64,000 nt of DNA, taken from positions 124,001 through 188,000 of the forward strand of contig JACTAT010000223.1 of assembly GCA_014526335.1 (NCBI GenBank). Direction: 5' to 3'. Source of the stretch: Chrysaora quinquecirrha. Its lineage: Eukaryota > Cnidaria > Scyphozoa > Semaeostomeae > Pelagiidae. A program made the translations under genes and the position numbers. Positions 34,162 to 45,700 of this stretch are shown here, piece by piece; the stretch's first letter is position 1, and each line of letters opens with the position of its first letter. The notes beneath the pieces are model-generated. The model did not search any database, was not told the DNA's origin, and was given only the letters and a program-made list of their open reading frames with translations.

Positions 34162-34527
34162 CCCCCGTCCAGGAAAAAAATGTTGAGATGATGTGCAACA
34201 AAGTAAGAATCACATTAAATCATTCATGATAGAAATGATGAAACGGTAATCAAGTCATGATTTTAGTTTGGTGACATTGTGTATTATTAATGATATCGTG
34301 TTCTAATATTCACGATATCGTGTTCTGGAATTGATGACTCCATCCATGCGAGACGATATTCTAACATTCACGATCTTCTCAAATTCATCATTCAATCCAT
34401 GAGTAATGATATCATGATCTGCATGACGCCAATCTTGCTTTACGATATCGTCTGACTATCACGATTCAATCCACGATTTACGACATCATTTGAGTGCATC
34501 GATTTTTGTCCACGGTGTAACTCCATA
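34162..34527 (-). repeat. HI-1 right terminal inverted repeat
   Basis: Mate of 27016-27380, almost identical. The HECT gene start lies 139 bp inside its inner edge. Confidence 0.95.
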
Positions 34528-36010
34528 CTTATGTTAGGTTATTTACTACAATGAATACACATTACAATATAAACATCATCATCATTCATAAGCCATACAT
34601 TTGCCAAACTATTCAGTCCCACCACACCCACTTCTTGGATGACCTCTTCAAGGTTTTCCACACTGCTTACATGATCCTGGTGCACTATGTTTTTTGTTTT
34701 GATTGTTTAGCTGACTCATTTGCAGAATTTTGTGGGTCTAGTTGCGGTGATGGAGCCATAAGGATATCTTGTTCAAAAAATAAAAAGTCCAGGTTTCACA
34801 TTCTATGTAATGGTATATGCGAATGGCAATGTCAATAAAAATTATAGAAAAAATAACATATTTTTGATAAATATCATATTTTTCTACACTTGGTTGTTAC
34901 AATTTATATAAATATTAATATAAACATTTTTCTACACTTTGTTGTTGTTACTTTCATCATTGTGCCATATTTTTTCATTGCAAGTCTGGGATTTCTGTGC
35001 TTGCAGTTAAAACAGAACATTGAGAATAGGGTTATTAACATCGAATGGAATACAATGAACTTCTGGTCATCCTGTGTTGCAGGTCTTTTACTTGTACTTT
35101 TGAAGAAAATATTTGAGTGTGACTTTGGTCAGCAATTTTTCATATCAAGCTTGAGTGATTAAGATTCAAGTTTCTCAATGTACGATGATAAATTTGGGGC
35201 CTGGTTTCTACACAGCAGTACTGCAAAGTGGTTAGCAGATGAAGTGCATTGTATGAAATTATTCAATTATTGACATGATACTTAATTTGCAGTATTTCTT
35301 GTTACTTTAACTTTTTTTGATTCTGACTCTGTGTCGGTTTGCTGAAACAATTCAAATTTCTCATCCTCAGAGTCAAAATCTGAATTTGCCTTTTCCTCCC
35401 AGGTATCATAGTGCACCACATCCTCATCCTCGTCAGTCATTTCAAATTCAACCTCATCTTCACCTTGATCATCACTCTCTGATTCGTCCTTAGAAACTAT
35501 TGGATCTTGCAAAAACAATAAATTGGAAATTGGGAAATTTGTTCGGGATATAAGCATGATTATATAAATTTGCATTTGTGGGAAGTTTATAAACTTTAGA
35601 GACTTGTGTCATTTTGAAAATACAATTTGGAAGAGGTTTGATGTTTGATCCTTTTGAAACTTCTAATATGATATTTCCTTACTCAATGTTATAAACGATA
35701 GTCTAACTCTGTCAAAAAAATTTACACCCTTAGAACACATGTATTTTTTATAAGAAACTAAAAAACTCACCCAGTTCTCAAAGTTTCTTAAGATGTAAAG
35801 ATTATGAGTGCTGGAAGTTTCTCATGGATTATTGCATACCCTTGGCTATCTGAGATTCTGTGTTTCTACCTAACGAGTTTGATATAAAAATTACGTATAC
35901 TGCAAGCTACCCTTCCATGAAGTTTGAAAATGTTTATGGGTTAATGGGGGATACAACCCAGCTAGGGATGTAATGTATTGCTATCAATTCACGCAATGTA
36001 CTAACCTTTT
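34528..36010. repeat. Tandem-unit segment, copy B (right of HI-1)
   Basis: Continues the block begun at 26882-27015 on the other side of HI-1 and matches copy A (about 23270-24760) closely. Similarity to copy A ends near 36010, before the N-terminal exon found at 24734-24955. Confidence 0.9.
35282..35505 (-). CDS. Acidic C-terminal exon of the tandem-unit gene, copy B
   Basis: Identical in protein to the exon at 24013-24236, with the same splice acceptor. Its upstream exon is missing in this copy. Perfect protein identity while neighbouring non-coding DNA has diverged slightly could reflect recent duplication or constraint. Confidence 0.5.
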
Positions 36011-36530
36011 GGATATCGTCAAGCAAGATGACACACTTTGATAAAAATTCTATTATAGCCGCTTAACCATTTGCCTGCCTCGAATTCATTTCAGTCCACA
36101 TGTTCCTTCCTTTCTTTGTCTTCGATGTCATCTTGGTTTGGATTGACTTGAGTGCCGTGCGCTTTCACGGAGACGAATTTTAAGAGGTCAGTATGCCCTT
36201 CTTCACCATTGAGCCTTTTGTTATTAGTGTAGGCCATAGATGTTATGAAATTTCTAAAGCATTATTTACTCTTCTACTAAGACCTTTAAATGTAAACGAC
36301 TACTTGAATTATCAACCTTTACTGCCCTGCCAAGAATTTTGGCAGCCATTTTCTTTTTATGTTAAAGAAATACCTTTCTTGATTTTTGGTGTTGTGGGGC
36401 AAGATGCGACATCGTCTAACAGGGCAAGATGCAACATCATCAAAGCCCTGTCAGGCCGGTGTTTGCTGCATGTTTGTAAGTCAAATATTAAGTTTCTGAG
36501 CAGATTAACAACAGCTAATGTTATTTTCAG
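36011..36530. other. 5' flank of the pogo-like element
   Basis: No gene recognised; ends with a typical 3' splice site (TTATTTTCAG) directly before the ATG at 36531, so it may contain a 5' untranslated exon or intron of the pogo-like transposase. Confidence 0.4.
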
Positions 36531-37571
36531 ATGGTGAGAAACTGTGTCAAAAAGACAACAAGAGGAAACTGGGATGAGCCTCAAATGAAGTCTGCAATTG
36601 AAGCAGTTCGTGACAAAAAGATGAGCATTAGAAAAGCTGCAGTTATGTTTTTAGTTTTAAAAGATTCTCTGTATCGGAGGATTAAAGGGAAATTGAAAAC
36701 AATATAAGGAGATGACCTCCATCAAAAGTTCCAGTCTCCGGCAAGGAATGTTCTTTCAGATAAGCAAGGGAAAGAACTGGCTGCTTATATAAAACAGATG
36801 GACTTGTCATTTTATGGTCTCTCTATTAATGAAATACGCAGAATTGTTTTTCAATTTGCAGAAAAAAACAAAATTCCAAATCCATTCAATAAAGCAAAGC
36901 AAATGGCTGGGAGAGACTTTGTTGAAGGTTTCCTTAAAAGGCAGAAAACACTGTCATTGAGGAAACCAGAGGCAGTGGCATTGAAGAGAGTTTTTGGTTT
37001 AAATAAAACTTCTGTTCAAAATTATTTTACTAACCTGAAAAAGCTGTTGGACACCCGTGATTTTGAGGCAAACTAAATATTCAATTGCGATGAGACTGGG
37101 CTAACATGTGTGCACAAGCCAGTCAAAGTGATAGCACAAGAGGGAAAAAGAGTAGTGGCATCTATTACTAGTGGTGAGCGAGGACAGACAACAACAATTG
37201 TCTGTGCAATGAGTGCAACTGGAACCTATGTTCCCCCACTGATGATTTTTAAGAGGAAACAGATCAATCCAGAGCTACTTGATCTTGCTCCACCTGCAAC
37301 AATTGGTGGTGTTTCGGACAGTGGCTGGATTGATTCTGATCTGTTTTTCACATACATCAAACATTTTGTGAAGCACACTAAGTGCAGAAAAGAATCAAAA
37401 GTCCTGCAGATTTTGGATGGGCATAAGTCTCATACCAAAAACATTCATCTAATCGATTTTGCAAGAAATAATGGCTTATTCTTGCTTTCATTAGCACCAC
37501 ACACATCACATAAGCTTCAGCCACTAGACAGAAGCTCTTTTAAGTCACTAAAGTCAGCTGTCAGTTTTTAG
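36531..37571 (+). pseudogene. pogo-type (Tc1/mariner) DDD transposase
   Basis: ATG 36531 opens MVRNCVKKTTRGNWDEPQMK, a psq-type helix-turn-helix (IEAVRDKKMSIRKAAVMF) and then a CENP-B-like second DNA-binding region (FVEGFLKRQKTLSLRKPEA). The DDD core shows FNCDETGL near 37085, QILDGHKSHTKN near 37415 and LQPLDRSSF near 37520. In-frame stops at about 36705 (after KLKTI) and 37074 (DFEAN-stop) inactivate it; otherwise the frame is well kept. The PHD finger at 38163-38387 is probably its last exon, a combination seen in pogo-like genes of fish and invertebrates. It lies immediately right of the HI-1 host repeat. Confidence 0.85.
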
Positions 37572-38162
37572 TTTATAATTAATTTGATAGCTAATGACTA
37601 TGCTCATTTGCTAGTTTTTTTGTCTTATGAAATGTAACATGTAAAATGATAAAGATTAGCCAGTATTTATGACCGTGAAAAATGACTTAAATCTTACATT
37701 TACTGGCTTGTCACTTAAAATGTTGACCAATGGAGAGGCTTTGAACTTCCAAAAGGACAGAGACGCTATTTAAAATAAGGATGAAATCTTCAAAGCAAAC
37801 AGACGAAACGCAAGCATGAAAAATAAAGTGCGTGTCTTTACTAACTTCAAACCTGAGATCGATAATAAATACATAATGTTGTTGCTGAACTAAAGAAGAA
37901 AGGACACTTTCGCTATTTATTGCGGAAAGAGTAAGAGTTTGGACCCCCAAGGCCATTCCTTGTGTTCCCTAAGATTCACCAAGTAACCAATAAGAATTCT
38001 TATCAAGGTTCATAAGAAACCCACAGGTAACCAACAGGTAACCAATAAAAACTATCAGTAACACTATTAAAATATTGCTATTTGTGACAGGTAACCAGAG
38101 GTAACCACTACTTTTTTAAAAAGGGAAATTTATAGCTTAATTCATTTTGGGAGATAAATATT
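37572..38162. other. Interval between pogo core and PHD exon
   Basis: Probably an intron or 3' region; contains a short tandem theme GGTAACCAA/AGGTAACCA between 37981 and 38115. No other gene seen. Confidence 0.45.
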
Positions 38163-38387
38163 CCTCCTGCATTGTTGGCCAGCAAAAATAAAGGTGATCT
38201 TATGGATAATAATGAGCTTTTCTGCAAATGCCAGCAACTTAAAGATGACAACATGGTTGGATGTGACAATGAAGAGTGCAAATTTAAGTGGTTCCACTAC
38301 AGCTGTGTTGGACTAAAGACTGGACCAAGGAAGTCAGTTTGGTATTGTAGCAAAAAATGCAAGAATGCCATCAAGAATAAAAAATAG
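38163..38387 (+). pseudogene. PHD finger exon, probably the C-terminus of the pogo-like gene
   Basis: The frame reads FCKCQQLKDDNMVGCDNEEC, then KWFHYSCVGL and WYCSKKCKN, the C4HC3 pattern of an ING-type PHD finger, which in other proteins binds histone H3 tails. It ends at a stop at 38387. Same strand and spacing as expected for a last exon of the transposase at 36531-37571, so it might direct integration or binding to chromatin; that is inference. Confidence 0.65.
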
Positions 38388-38492
38388 AAATGTATACAAG
38401 CACTGGCGTATTTTAAATAATCAAATACCTATATAAGATACAAGTAAACTTTAGATATATTTTAAAAAGAACTGCTTTGTCATTTTGTTTTA

Positions 38493-39730
38493 TTACTTAG
38501 ATTTTTCATTGCAAATAACACTTTTCTCCACATTTACAAGAGCAGAACGAACGTTGACAAACTTGTCTATGACTGAAATATTGCAATCTCCTTGAGCCTC
38601 ATCTTTCAGAGATTGAATAAAACTTATTGGCATGGGTCCATCTAAAATACGAAATCTATTTTTCAATATACCTATAATGCGTTCAATATGAATTCTAATG
38701 TTAGAGTTCATTCTTAAGTGTTCAACTTCTTTGCTGGTAGCTGGTCTCTCTCTGATGAATGCAAGGGTTTTAAGTTAGCACTTGTCTGAACAGCAAAGTT
38801 ATCATGCAGAGTGAATCCTCTGTCTGCCAAAATCTGATCACGAGGCGAGAAATTATTGTATGAAATAAAACCTGACTTTCTTATCTCTACATCTGAGGCT
38901 CTTCCACCCCATGCTCGACTCAAATACGCTATGCTTCCTGAATGATGACATGCAATAAAGAATTGTACGGTTGTTGACTTCTCATAATTGGAGTAGGTCT
39001 GTGCTTTGTGTGTTGTTGGGTACACAATGTTAATCTACAAGCAATCTACAATGAAAGTAAGCCTTGGGAATTCTGCCTTGAAATGAGGTGGGACTGTCAT
39101 CTGGATGGTTTCTTAATCTGGCCAGCGAACCAGAAAAATTATCTTACCATATAGCAATTTTGGCCATCTTCTGGTCATATCTAAAAATGTAGATTTCGCA
39201 ATGGCAAGAATGTGGGATAAGAGTACAGATGATGGATTTGAGGGAGTTGGATGATGGTTATAATCAGCTGATCTTTATATGGTAATTTACATTTGCTTGC
39301 TTTTGGTATGAATTGTCTCAGATATATATGTAATGTTGAAAAGTTGTCCAATCGTTTTTGTCCAGCATGTTTTTTCTTGCTCTGAAAGCAATTTTTTGTA
39401 ATGATAGTTTTATCAGGTATAGAAACATCTAAGTTTACAAAGCTTTCATCATCAACTTCTGGCATATTCATCAACTTCATTGAATTCAATTCTGATCTTC
39501 CGTTGATCATTTTCCATAGCAACTTTCTTGTTTTTTTTTAAGATTATGTTCAACTCTTCTCTAACTTGATTATGTTTCTTTTTCCTTTCAAACCAATTCA
39601 TCATTATAGAATTCTTGTCTTCTTTGACAACGTTTGGAAGAAAAATTGTTGGCACATAATCTGAATGCTTTTTATCATTTGACCTTTTGGCTGCAAAGAA
39701 ATGTACATAAACGACCATAAGCATACAACA
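38493..39730 (-). pseudogene. ISL2EU-like THAP/DDE transposase fragment
   Basis: Minus-strand pieces match the intact transposase at 51991-53490: the tail of a THAP domain (KKHSDYVPTIFLP) near 39680-39640, then AQTYSNYEKSTTVQFFIA near 39000, SRAWGGRASD near 38920, ILADRGFTLHDNF (second Asp) near 38840 and NIRIHIERIIGILKNRFRIL (the Glu) near 38690. The first catalytic block and part of the linker are missing between about 39180 and 39025, and several frameshifts exist. It is an independent, older copy of the same superfamily. Confidence 0.8.
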
Positions 39731-39950
39731 TCAAAAAAATCACTTTATAATTTGCTTTCAAGCAAGAGAATCTAACTGGCTATGTTATATTGAAACTAGG
39801 AGAAACACTAAGGGCAATGTTATATTTATGATGTTACGAGTTCAAAACTCTACTTCTGCACATATTGCTCCTGCATTAGCAGCGAAAAGGTGGCTTTCCA
39901 CAAAGTTTGCCATCTTGTGTAATTCAGGCTTAAAAATAAATCAAATGTTA

Positions 39951-40053
39951 TGAGTGTAAAACATGCTTGTGTGCAAACTTTAATGAAGGATATGGTTCAA
40001 TGCCCTTTCTCATTTGTTCATTGTGGCAGCCATAACTTGAATCTAGTCATAAA
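39951..40053 (+). pseudogene. hAT-type transposase fragment, left half (split by HI-2)
   Basis: Reads VKHACVQTLMKDM, then CPFSFVHCGSHNLNLVIN, the 'HCxxHxLNL' signature of hAT/DUF4371-type transposases. The frame continues directly at 48022 once HI-2 and one CATAAA copy are removed. Sequence left of 39951 is too decayed to read. Confidence 0.75.
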
Positions 40054-40523
40054 TATGGCGCGCCAAAAGCAGCAAAAATACTTGTTAGAAATAAGAGCTG
40101 CTTGTTTAAATTTTTAAATACTTATTAGACTTTTGTGATACATATTTTTTATGGAAAACTAAAGTTTTTTTCGACTTGAGTAATTGAAGTCATAGGAACC
40201 TTCCTCTTCTTTTTAAAATCACGTACTCTGCATATTTTTTGGTGATCCCTTTGTTTTCTGAGATACCAATTATACTTTTTTCTAGAAGTTATTAATTTTT
40301 TAGATACTTCTTTTTTAAATACTTATTTTTCTCAATATTTATTTTTTTCGATACTTATTTTTTTCAATACTTATTTTTTTCGATACTTCTTTTTTTAAAT
40401 ACTTATTTTTCTCGATACTTATTTTTTTAAATACTTATTTTTTTCGATACTTCTTTTTTCGATACTTCTTTTTTCGATACTTCTTTTTCGATACTTCTCT
40501 CTTTTTCGATACGAGGCTCCCGC
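40054..40523 (+). repeat. HI-2 left terminal inverted repeat
   Basis: The inner half is a tandem array of a 15-19-bp unit around TCGATACTTATTTTT / AAATACTTATTTTT (about 40300-40515). The outer half is unique sequence starting with an AscI-like palindrome GGCGCGCC. Confidence 0.95.
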
Positions 40524-40574
40524 ACAAATCAAAATGAAATAGCAAACAAAACATGGCCGATCTTGTTGGCGTGC

Positions 40575-42484
40575 ATGATGGCTGAATTTGACGAGAATTC
40601 AGAATTAGAAATTTTTGAAAATTTTTTGTCCTCTCTGCCAGAAATCCTTGAGAGCTTGACTGAAGGACGTTTTGAAAGGCCCGTGTTGGAGGAGATAGCT
40701 TGCAGACAGCTGTACCACGAGGCCGTTGACTGCTGTTATTTGTTGCAGAATTTCCTTTTTTATTTGTCTGCTATTCCACCATGTCCTACTGTTGAAGATA
40801 TAGAAGAAGGACTTTCCACATTGTATGCAAAGGTATACGATCTTTCCAATTTTTACAGCGAAAGACTTAATATTTTAACGCAAGATGCGACTTCCATTCA
40901 ATGCCCAATAGATACCTTTCACAGCGGTGAAAATGATATCTCTAGAGGTCGAGGTCGTCCTAGGTTTCGAATCAAGAAAGAACAGCTGCAGGGTTTAATT
41001 GAGATTGGATTTAGTTGGGTACAAATTGCAAATTTAATTGGTGTTAGTGTGGATACGTTAAGACGGCGAAGGAGAAGTTATGGAATGGATGTTGGGACTG
41101 GCACAGGTTCGCAAACAACTGATGCTTCATTGGATGCTGCAGTGCTCTCAATCCTTACGGTCTCTCCAAATTCTGGAGAGCGAATGGTCATCGGAGCATT
41201 GATGTCTAGAGGAATCAGAGTTCAACGTTCAAGGATACGCAGCTCAATATGCAGGGTAGACCCAGTTGGTAGAAACCTGAGGAAGAAAAGAGCAGCGATA
41301 AAGCGAAGAAGATACAATGTGGCAACTCCAAACACTTTGTGGTAGGTTCGACTTCTTAGTTCATTTGTTACCTACCTTCTGTTACTGCACCCTAAATGTA
41401 TACCGTAAATCCTCGAATAACAATCTAGGGGATTTTGATCTTTCTTGTTCCTGTAAAAAAAATACTGTTTCTACAGACAATCATGATTTAAGCCAGGTTT
41501 ACACGAGAAGAATTTTTTTGTGCGAAGCGACTTATTTGCTGCGAATGCGTGAAGAACGTGTGCAGAAGTAGAGTTTAGAAAGTTTTCTGCAAATTCGCAG
41601 CGAATAATTCGCTTCGCAAAAAGTAGAAACCATTCCTGTTGCAAAATTCGCAAGCGAGTCTTGCCTTATTGATCTCATAATAGAATTTGCTCTTTTATAG
41701 GCACATGGATGGGCACCACAAGTTAATCAGATGGAGAATGGTTGTGCATGGATGCATTGATGGCTATTCTCGAATGATTACATTCATGCACTGTTCAACA
41801 AGCAATAAGGCACAAACTGTATATAATTTATTCACTGAAGCAATCAGTAAATATGGAATACCAAGAAGAGTGAGAACCGATCATGGGACAGAAAATGTTA
41901 CAGTGGCAAGATGGATGCTCCAACATTTTGGTGTCTACAATAAACCAGTCCTCACCGGTTTGTCTGTCCATAATCAGCGCATTGAGCACCTGTGGCGGGA
42001 TGTGCACAATTATGTTGTTTCTATTTTTAGTGACTTGTTCTACTTCTTGGAAGGAAATAATTTACTTGATCCACTAGATGAGGAGCATATTTTTGCACTC
42101 CATTATATCTATCTACCACGAATAAATCAATCCATCAAACAATTTTCACAACAGTGGAATGCCCACCCAATTAGAACAGAGAGTAATTTGTCTCCGCATC
42201 AACTATGGACCCAGGGTTGTTATCAATTTGCTGCATCTCAGAATACTGCTGTGCATGATTTGGTAAGTGGGGATGGTGATGGTGTTCTGAATTCATATGG
42301 TATTGATAATGAAGGCCCTTTCAGTGACCTGCAAACAAATAATAATGTCCAGGTACCCCAGGTTGCAGTTACACTATCAAATGAGCAATGGGAATTGTTG
42401 TCAACAATAGATCCACTCGCAGAAGACAATAACTATGGAATAGATAATTATATAAAGACTCTAGAAATGCTCCAAAGTTTTTAA
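40575..42484 (+). CDS. HI-2 DDE integrase-type transposase, two exons
   Basis: Exon 1 is 40575-41341 and exon 2 is 41701-42484, joined by a canonical GT-AG intron in phase 2; the spliced frame is 516 residues. Start at ATG 40575 (or the next codon, 40578). Two helix-turn-helix segments: FSWVQIANLIGVSVDTLRRRR and GERMVIGALMSRGIRVQRSRIR. Core residues Asp259 (HMDGHHKLIRW, first codons of exon 2), Asp316 (VRTDHGTEN) and Glu351 (NQRIEHLWRD) give a 34-residue Asp-Glu spacing typical of integrases. The C-terminus repeats the acidic 'IDPLAEDNNYGIDN' theme of HI-1. An upstream ATG at 40553 opens a 10-codon frame that overlaps the start. Family: IS3EU-like (inference). Confidence 0.92.
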
Positions 42485-42771
42485 AACAGAACACAACAAA
42501 TAATATTTTTGATTAAAGTATTCATAGCTTAGTACTGAGATCACATGCTGAGATTGGCAATCTGCCAATATACATATAAATAACTAAAAATAAGTTAACT
42601 ACAGGGCCCTGAGTGTCTCCGTTACGCCACTGTTTTCTTTTTGAGTCTTATCAAATGATATAAAATAACAAAACAGTGTTCAGCAAAGCAAAATAAATTT
42701 TCCGAATCGATTCAGTCTTTAATGAGTTTAGCTCTTTAGCTCTTTCCTGTTCATCGGATATAATTATTTTC
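42485..42771. other. HI-2 convergent 3' interval
   Basis: Short non-coding gap between the two stops; AATAAA at 42692-42697 may serve as polyadenylation signal for the transposase transcript. Confidence 0.5.
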
Positions 42772-45700
42772 TTATAAGAGGCCATACCCTTGACCCTCAA
42801 TGAAACAGGACAACAGCATTTCTCTCATGTTTTCATATGACTGAATGTGAACAGGTAGCACAATTGAGAGGCTGCAGGTTGACGATGTTGGCCTGCATTG
42901 GCAGTTGTGCTTACATTCATGCTTGAATTCTACTGTGATGCTTTCAGGCAATTTCAATGGTGGCACAGATGGACTTCCAACGGCGTACAAATACAGCTTG
43001 GCAAGACTTGCGCCAAACTGGGTTGCTGTAAAACAAAAAACATCATTTGTTAGTCGATACAGCTCTTGAGAAAAGTACCAAACACTCCCAATGTTTGAAA
43101 TATGAAAGAATACTCCGTCCCCCCAGCAAAGCAACAGTTTTTTATGGAAGTAGGATAATTACTCAGAAAATATAAGCAAATCATACAACCAACAACTGCA
43201 CCTCACCCTTAAAGGGAAAATAAAAATGTCTTGTGAATTCTTCATTGCCGTGTCTATGCGTAATTTCTAACAATATCTGCAAGTTTCTTTTCAAACAAAT
43301 CAGTTCTGAAGTCTACTTAGTGCATTTCTACTGCTGCTGCATGAATTATTTAAAAAAATCTGTCACCCTGGATGCTCGAAAGTAGAAACCACAGTGCATA
43401 TATGCTGCTTAAAACCTCGCCTGCATTTACAATTAAATAGTGCTTGGTTGAGCTTGCTTGGATTCTTCTCCATGAATTTAACCAGACCTGATGTGATGCT
43501 TCACAGAATATACATTTTCACTTCTGCAAGGAAACTGACGCTGACGCAGGTGATGTTACACAGGATTCTAATACAGTTAATCTAATACAGTTAAAGGCAA
43601 TCTTACACGAAGCTTTCCTGTAAACAAACAGAATGGTGGCAATGCAACAAGAAATGGAGCTAGGGGAGCATAACTAGCATATGTTAATACACTAAAATAC
43701 TCACAATCATGGGCCATAGACTGCACACAGTCAGAGAAAGCCTTGTATGTGTTTATTTCTTTTCACATTTATTACTACCTGCATCACTATACATGGGTAT
43801 GACATTATCCAGAAAGGTGTCTCCATCAATTGAAAAAGTATCACTTGGTGTAAAAATTGGCTGCCAGTTGACTCGGTCTTCTTTTAAAATTTCCACAATA
43901 CCATGAAGTTCAAGCCCTTCCCTAATCTGATCCACCATTGGTATCAAAGGGGCAACACCTGAATTCATGAAGATTGATCTGAATATCAAAATAAAAATTT
44001 GGTTAAACCAGATGATAATACAAGAGCAAAAAATATTCCTAAATATAAAGAAAATTCAAAAATTACTACCAACTCTTAACTGTTGTGATAACATCAAATG
44101 AGATTAAATTAATAAAACCTTTCAAAGCAAATTTCAACTCAAATTTCATTATTCTTATATAAAACGTGTATTTTCTATAATCAAAAAATCGTTTTTTTGG
44201 GGGGGCTTTGGCTATCATAATACAAAATTTATGCAAGAGTACACATAAAGGGAAAACTTACAACTTGGACACTCTGGGATTTACAAATGCGTCTAACCGT
44301 AAGTTATTGAAAATGAAGAAAGAGTTCTTCTGTTCCAAAAGCTTCTTTTACTTCTGTCAACTGATAGATTCTTTTATCCAATTTTGGGGGTCACTGGTTT
44401 TATTTATTAATTAGTTATAACTAGTGATATTGTTACATAACCTAAGAGCTGATAAACTATTTCGGGCCATGACGGCCCAACAAACTCATTCCTAAGTTAC
44501 ATTTTGCCATTGGAAAAGTCAATATCCCCAAAATCCCAATCCAGATACAAAAATGTCTTATATTTACAGTATATACTGTAAGAATACCTGACAATATCAT
44601 TCCTTGCTCCCAATTTTTCTCGTGCAGGAATTCCACGATAACCAATTTCGGATAAGATATCAATTGCTTCATCATCCATTAATAACTCTTGTAATTCTTT
44701 ATCAGTATTGGCAGATTGAAGCTATAGACAAGAACCATTGAAATAATGTAGCATTTCCTTAAAAATACTGAATTACACACCCTAGGCCCAGGGGGCACTT
44801 AGTATGATTGAGGGGTATGGGTATCCTACCCTAGGACTGAAAGGAGACCCATGTCTATCCTAAATTATGACCCATTTCTATACCCATTTCTATACCAAAT
44901 ATGGAAAATTTGCAAAAGATATTTATTGTATCGCTTGAAGCCAACATCATGTGATATTTCCTACCCGGTATTGCAAAATGCACTTATCAAAAATTAATCG
45001 CCAAGGAAGCAATTATGTGTCTTATTTTTTTTTTTATACTCTGCAAGTCTTTTTGCCAATGCAAATTCCCTTAAAACAATTTTCAAAAAATCCCATTAAA
45101 AAAAGAAAATTACACAATCAAGATAATACAATTTTCTCACCTTTGTTATTGTATTTTTATGGCTTTGGTTTCTGATAAGACTGACATCAACAGGAATACT
45201 ATGGATGGATGCTGGATTGACAATAGCATCATATACCCATGTTGCCATAAAATTCGGAGCAGGACCACCTTGAACAAGGCTTTTTGCCATTAGCTCACCA
45301 AGATGGAGAAACTTGGAAGAAGTTAAAGCCATGGCATTGTTAACAGGTACTTTTCCACCACAGCCTGTGGTAAACAACTCTGATTGTGCTTGATTAAGTG
45401 CCACTGGAAAGCAAAACACACATTGTACACATATGAAATGATAAAGATGGTTTCCCAGCTAATAATCCAATTCTTAAGTGATAAAACGTTCTGTGTTCTT
45501 AAAGAATTTGATATAAATTTCATACAGCCAGGTGTAACTTAACATCAAAAAAATTCTTGAGAACTTGGAAAGAATTCTTTGCGCAAGAAAAAGAATTCTT
45601 TGAGCAAGAAAAAGAATTCTTTATCAGCAAGAATTATTTTCCTCAAGAACGAAAAGGCAGAAAAAACAGGTTAAGTTACATGTGACTTGTACTTTAGTAA

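Larger units (their letters stand above)
27016..34527. mobile_element. HI-1: HECT-plus-integrase DNA transposon, 7512 bp
   Basis: Begins TATGGAGTTACACCGTGG and ends with its reverse complement, flanked by the 6-bp duplication CTTATG at 27010-27015 and 34528-34533. The uninterrupted target is visible at about 23270 in copy A of the host repeat. Inverted ends of about 365 bp differ at only about four positions, so insertion was recent. Contents: integrase-type transposase rightward (27637-29133), HECT ligase gene leftward (34023 to 29990), a 210-bp MITE between them and a 997-bp hAT-like insertion in the HECT gene. Superfamily most likely IS3EU-like, judged from the integrase core and 6-bp duplication. 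Confidence 0.93.

Noticed and set aside
40300..40515. CRISPR-like array in the HI-2 end
   Set aside because: The units are directly abutting variants without unique spacers, and the array is mirrored at the other end.
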